Origin: Malaciobacter mytili LMG 24559
GTDB taxonomy: Bacteria; Campylobacterota; Campylobacteria; Campylobacterales; Arcobacteraceae
Reading direction: 5' to 3'
DNA length: 64,000 bases
Assembly: GCF_003346775.1 (NCBI RefSeq)
Contig: NZ_CP031219.1
Coordinates: 558,001-622,000, forward strand
Position numbers and translations under genes: made by a program. Within the stretch, counting starts at the first letter, position 1. Every line of letters starts with the position of its first letter. Shown here in pieces: positions 61,607-64,000 of this stretch. The notes beneath the pieces were generated by a model. It was not told the origin of the DNA and did no database searches. It saw only the letters and a program-made list of their open reading frames with translations.

Positions 61607-61754
61607 TAGTATACGCGTTCTTATCATCTTTTTTTATTAGAAAGATGTATAAGAAACCTCACATGTGTCAATCCTAAAATGGGTTGTATCAATGGATACT
61701 AAGGGGCACAGAGGCTAAACCCAATTAAAAAAATAAAACTTAGGAGAAACGAAT
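61607..61754 (+). promoter_or_regulatory. rpsB promoter and structured 5' leader
   Basis: A -10-like TAGTAT at 61607-61612 is followed by a GC-richer leader able to fold as a branched structure: CCTC (61657-61660) with GAGG (61711-61714), TGTGTC (61664-61669) with GGCACA (61705-61710), AATCC (61670-61674) with GGGTT (61681-61685) and TATC (61687-61690) with GATA (61695-61698). The ribosome site TAGGAGA follows at 61741-61747. Its location suggests autoregulation by ribosomal protein S2, which is known from other bacteria with different leaders. Confidence 0.6.
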
Positions 61755-62546
61755 ATGGTTACAATGAAAGACCTATTAGAGTGTGGTGTACACTTCGGAC
61801 ACCAAACAAGAAGATGGAATCCAAAAATGAAAAAATTCATTTTCGGTGTTAGAAAGAATATTTATATTATTGACTTACAAAAAACATTAAGATATTTCAG
61901 ATATACATATAATGTAGTAAGAGATGCTGCTGCTGAAGGTCAAACAATGATTTTTGTTGGAACTAAAAAGCAAGCAAGTGAAGCTGTAAAACAAGCTGCT
62001 ATCTCTTGTGGAATGCCATATGTTAATCATAGATGGTTAGGTGGTATGCTAACAAACTACGGAACAATTAAAAAATCAATTAGAAAATTAGAAATTATTA
62101 AAAAAATGAGAGAAGAAGGACAATTTGATCTTCTAACTAAAAAAGAAGCTTTAATGCTTACTAGAAAAGAAGAAAAATTAGAATTATATCTTGGTGGAAT
62201 CAAAGAGATGAAACAATTACCAGATATGATGTTTGTTCTTGATGCTGTTAAAGAAAGAATTGCTATTAAAGAAGCTAGAAGATTAGGAATTAAAGTTGTA
62301 GCTCCATTAGATACAAACTGCGATCCAGATTTAGTTGATTTTCCAATTCCAGGAAATGATGATGCAATTAGATCAATTCAATTATTCTGCCAAGAAATGG
62401 CTGCTGCTATGAACGAAGGTAAAGCTGCTGCTGCTGAAGAGGGAATTATTCCTGAAGAAACTCCAGTTTCTCAAGAAGAAGTATCTGAAGTTGTTGCTGA
62501 AGCAATGTCTGAAGAAGAATTCGAAACTACTGAGGAGGAAGCGTAA
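61755..62546 (+). CDS. rpsB: 30S ribosomal protein S2
   Basis: Small-subunit protein that joins late and is needed for S1 binding. The 263-residue product begins [21 protein letters not shown] and contains [12 protein letters not shown] and [21 protein letters not shown] in recognisable pieces, followed by an acidic Ala/Glu-rich tail. GGAG precedes ATG 61755. It is co-transcribed with tsf after a 2-bp gap, as in most bacteria. Confidence 0.98.
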   Translation: MVTMKDLLECGVHFGHQTRRWNPKMKKFIFGVRKNIYIIDLQKTLRYFRYTYNVVRDAAAEGQTMIFVGTKKQASEAVKQAAISCGMPYVNHRWLGGMLTNYGTIKKSIRKLEIIKKMREEGQFDLLTKKEALMLTRKEEKLELYLGGIKEMKQLPDMMFVLDAVKERIAIKEARRLGIKVVAPLDTNCDPDLVDFPIPGNDDAIRSIQLFCQEMAAAMNEGKAAAAEEGIIPEETPVSQEEVSEVVAEAMSEEEFETTEEEA

Positions 62547-62548
62547 TC

Positions 62549-63601
62549 ATGGCTGGAGCAACTCCTAAATTAATTAAAGAATTAAGAGAGATGACTGGTG
62601 CTGGTATGCTTGATTGTAAAAATGCTTTAAATGAGTGTGAGGGTGATTTAGAAAAAGCCGTTCAACACTTAAGAGAAGCTGGGCTTGGAAAAGCTGCTAA
62701 AAAAGCTGGAAATGTAGCTGCTGAAGGTTTAATTTCAATATTAATCAATGATAATTTTACAAAAGCTACAATGACAGAAATTAACTCTCAAACAGATTTC
62801 GTTGCAAAAAATGAGAACTTTATTAACTTAACAAAAGATATTACTGCACACGTTCAATCAACAGGTGTAAGTGAAACTGAAGAATTAAAACAAACAACTA
62901 TTAATGGTCAAGTTTTTGAAGAATTCTTAAATGAAAAAATTGCAACAATCGGTGAAAACATTGTTGCTAGAAAAATGGTAACTTTAGCTACAGATAGTGG
63001 TGTTGTAAATGGATATGTTCATGCAACAGGTAGAGTTGGAGTTTTACTAGCTGCAACTTGTGATGCTGCTGCAAAAGAAAAAGCAGCTGCATTATTAAAA
63101 AATATTGCAATGCACGCATCTGCTATGAAACCAACTGTAATCTCTTATAATGATTTAGACCCAGAATTTGTTGAGTCTGAAACAAGAGCTATTAAAGCAG
63201 AAATTGAAGCAGAAAATGATGAATTAAAAAGATTAGGGAAACCATTAAAAAATATCCCTGAGTTTGTTTCAAAATCTCAATTAACACAAGAAGCTTTAGC
63301 AAATGCAAAAGCTGCATTTGAAGCAGAATTAAAAGAGCAAGGTAAACCAGAGCAAATTTGGGATAAAATTGTTCCAGGTAAAATGGAAAGATTTATTCAA
63401 GATAACACTCAATTAGATGGTAGACTTGCATTATTATCTCAAAACTTTGTTATGGATGATAAAAAAACAGTTGAGCAAGTACTTGCAGAAACTGATCCTT
63501 CAATCAAAATTGTTGAATACGTAAGATTTGAACTTGGTGAAGGTATTGAGAAAAAAGAAGAAGATTTTGCAGCTGAAGTTGCAAAACAAATGGGTAACTA
63601 A
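62549..63601 (+). CDS. tsf: Elongation factor Ts
   Basis: Nucleotide exchange factor for EF-Tu. The 350-residue protein has an N-terminal UBA-like domain (LIKELREMTGAGMLDCKNAL), the core with TDFVAKN and a duplicated C-terminal half with coiled-coil insert (about 210-310), typical of the long Campylobacterota form. GAGGAAGCG at the end of rpsB serves as ribosome site. It is followed by a strong hairpin that lies inside the next gene. Confidence 0.97.
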   Translation: MAGATPKLIKELREMTGAGMLDCKNALNECEGDLEKAVQHLREAGLGKAAKKAGNVAAEGLISILINDNFTKATMTEINSQTDFVAKNENFINLTKDITAHVQSTGVSETEELKQTTINGQVFEEFLNEKIATIGENIVARKMVTLATDSGVVNGYVHATGRVGVLLAATCDAAAKEKAAALLKNIAMHASAMKPTVISYNDLDPEFVESETRAIKAEIEAENDELKRLGKPLKNIPEFVSKSQLTQEALANAKAAFEAELKEQGKPEQIWDKIVPGKMERFIQDNTQLDGRLALLSQNFVMDDKKTVEQVLAETDPSIKIVEYVRFELGEGIEKKEEDFAAEVAKQMGN

Positions 63602-63618
63602 TCCCATAAAGTTTTATA

Positions 63619-64000
63619 GTGAACGAACAAGTAATTAACTCGTCACCTTCTACAAAACCCCTTTTGCTTCAAGCAAAAGGGGTTTCTCATAAATTTGACT
63701 ACGAACTATTTAAAGATATAAATTTACAATTACATCAACAAGAAAGCATTGCTATTATTGGTATGAGTGGAAGTGGTAAATCTACACTTTTAAATATCTT
63801 ATCTTCTTTATTAAAACCCAATAGTGGTTCGGTTCTTTTTAAAGATAATGAGATTTATAAATTAAAAAAATCTAAGCTTTTAAATATTCGTAGAGAAGAT
63901 TTTGGTATAATATTTCAAGCACATTATCTATTTAGAGGATTTAGTGCAAAAGAAAACCTAGATATTGCTACACTACTTAGTTCAAATGAGGTTGATATGA
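63619..64000 (+). CDS. LolD-like ABC transporter ATPase, 3' truncated by window edge
   Basis: The N-terminal 127 codons of an ABC ATPase. The frame reads from GTG 63619 through PLLLQAKGVSHKFDYELF, Walker A GMSGSGKST and the Q-loop region FGIIFQAHYLF, a LolD/MacB-type pattern for lipoprotein release or an ABC efflux complex. The start is uncertain: GTG 63619 has no good ribosome site, and a TTG at 63664 fits the usual N-terminus better. Both interact with a 15-bp inverted repeat at 63655-63685. It is 17 bp downstream of tsf. The signature and Walker B motifs lie beyond the window. Confidence 0.85.
   Translation, partial: MNEQVINSSPSTKPLLLQAKGVSHKFDYELFKDINLQLHQQESIAIIGMSGSGKSTLLNILSSLLKPNSGSVLFKDNEIYKLKKSKLLNIRREDFGIIFQAHYLFRGFSAKENLDIATLLSSNEVDM
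63655..63685 (+). terminator. Perfect 15-bp inverted repeat, probable tsf terminator inside next gene
   Basis: AAACCCCTTTTGCTT (63655-63669) and AAGCAAAAGGGGTTT (63671-63685) are perfect complements around one base, followed by CTC rather than a long T run. It looks like the end of the rpsB-tsf transcript yet falls in the first codons of the ABC ATPase gene. Confidence 0.65.

Overview
The window is AT-rich, gene-dense chromosomal DNA of a Campylobacterota bacterium, most likely of the Arcobacteraceae. The support is a Helicobacter/Campylobacter-type malate:quinone oxidoreductase, an aminofutalosine-deaminase-like amidohydrolase, a MutS7-type MutS fused to an HNH nuclease, many Cache/PAS two-component proteins and A/T-ending codons. 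The genus is an inference; no rRNA lies in the window.

Layout. 1-7970: a signalling block of two histidine kinases and three receiver proteins (HD-GYP, PAS, GGDEF outputs) that joins phosphorelay to cyclic-di-GMP. 7971-9758: leuA behind a perfect sigma-70 promoter and a 25-codon leader peptide with four consecutive Leu codons, an apparent leucine attenuator. 9907-15627: a DUF1538 membrane protein, a thioredoxin-like protein, a haem protein and MutS7-HNH. 15624-17954 (minus): hisH, an SDR epimerase, hisA and a 47-codon membrane-protein gene that fills the gap to mutS exactly. 17985-20690: a three-gene cassette (SxtJ family, DUF5989, NodU/SxtI-type carbamoyltransferase) bracketed by direct repeats that copy the 3' end of the neighbouring comF-like gene. 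20662-31958: comF-like, lepA, an OmpA-like protein, prs, a porin, mnmA, folK, an aminopeptidase, aroQ, the deaminase and sppA.

32033-47711 (all minus) is an acetate and small-carboxylate block: two acetate kinases flank pta, followed by two parallel modules of DEDD exonuclease, CBS/DUF294 protein, sodium:solute symporter and small membrane partner, and then a Cache histidine kinase with an OmpR-type regulator. Three promoter regions in this block carry TAGCA repeats spaced exactly 11 bp apart. Such repeats suit a PhoB/OmpR-type regulator, and the neighbouring regulator is the natural candidate. I regard this as the most interesting unexplained system in the window.

47895-49125: thirteen tRNA genes (Lys, Glu, Val, Asp) on the minus strand, built from an exact 383-bp tandem repeat and led by a perfect-consensus promoter that starts inside the end of the CinA-family gene. 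49166-61565: the CinA-family gene, mqo, ileS, a NifU-like protein, murE, a MoxR/DUF58/VWA operon of the Bat type and a murein transglycosylase. 61607-64000: rpsB with a structured leader, tsf, and the start of a LolD-like ABC ATPase whose first codons contain a 15-bp perfect inverted repeat. The first and last genes are cut by the window edges. No CRISPR array, transposase, integrase or prophage was seen.
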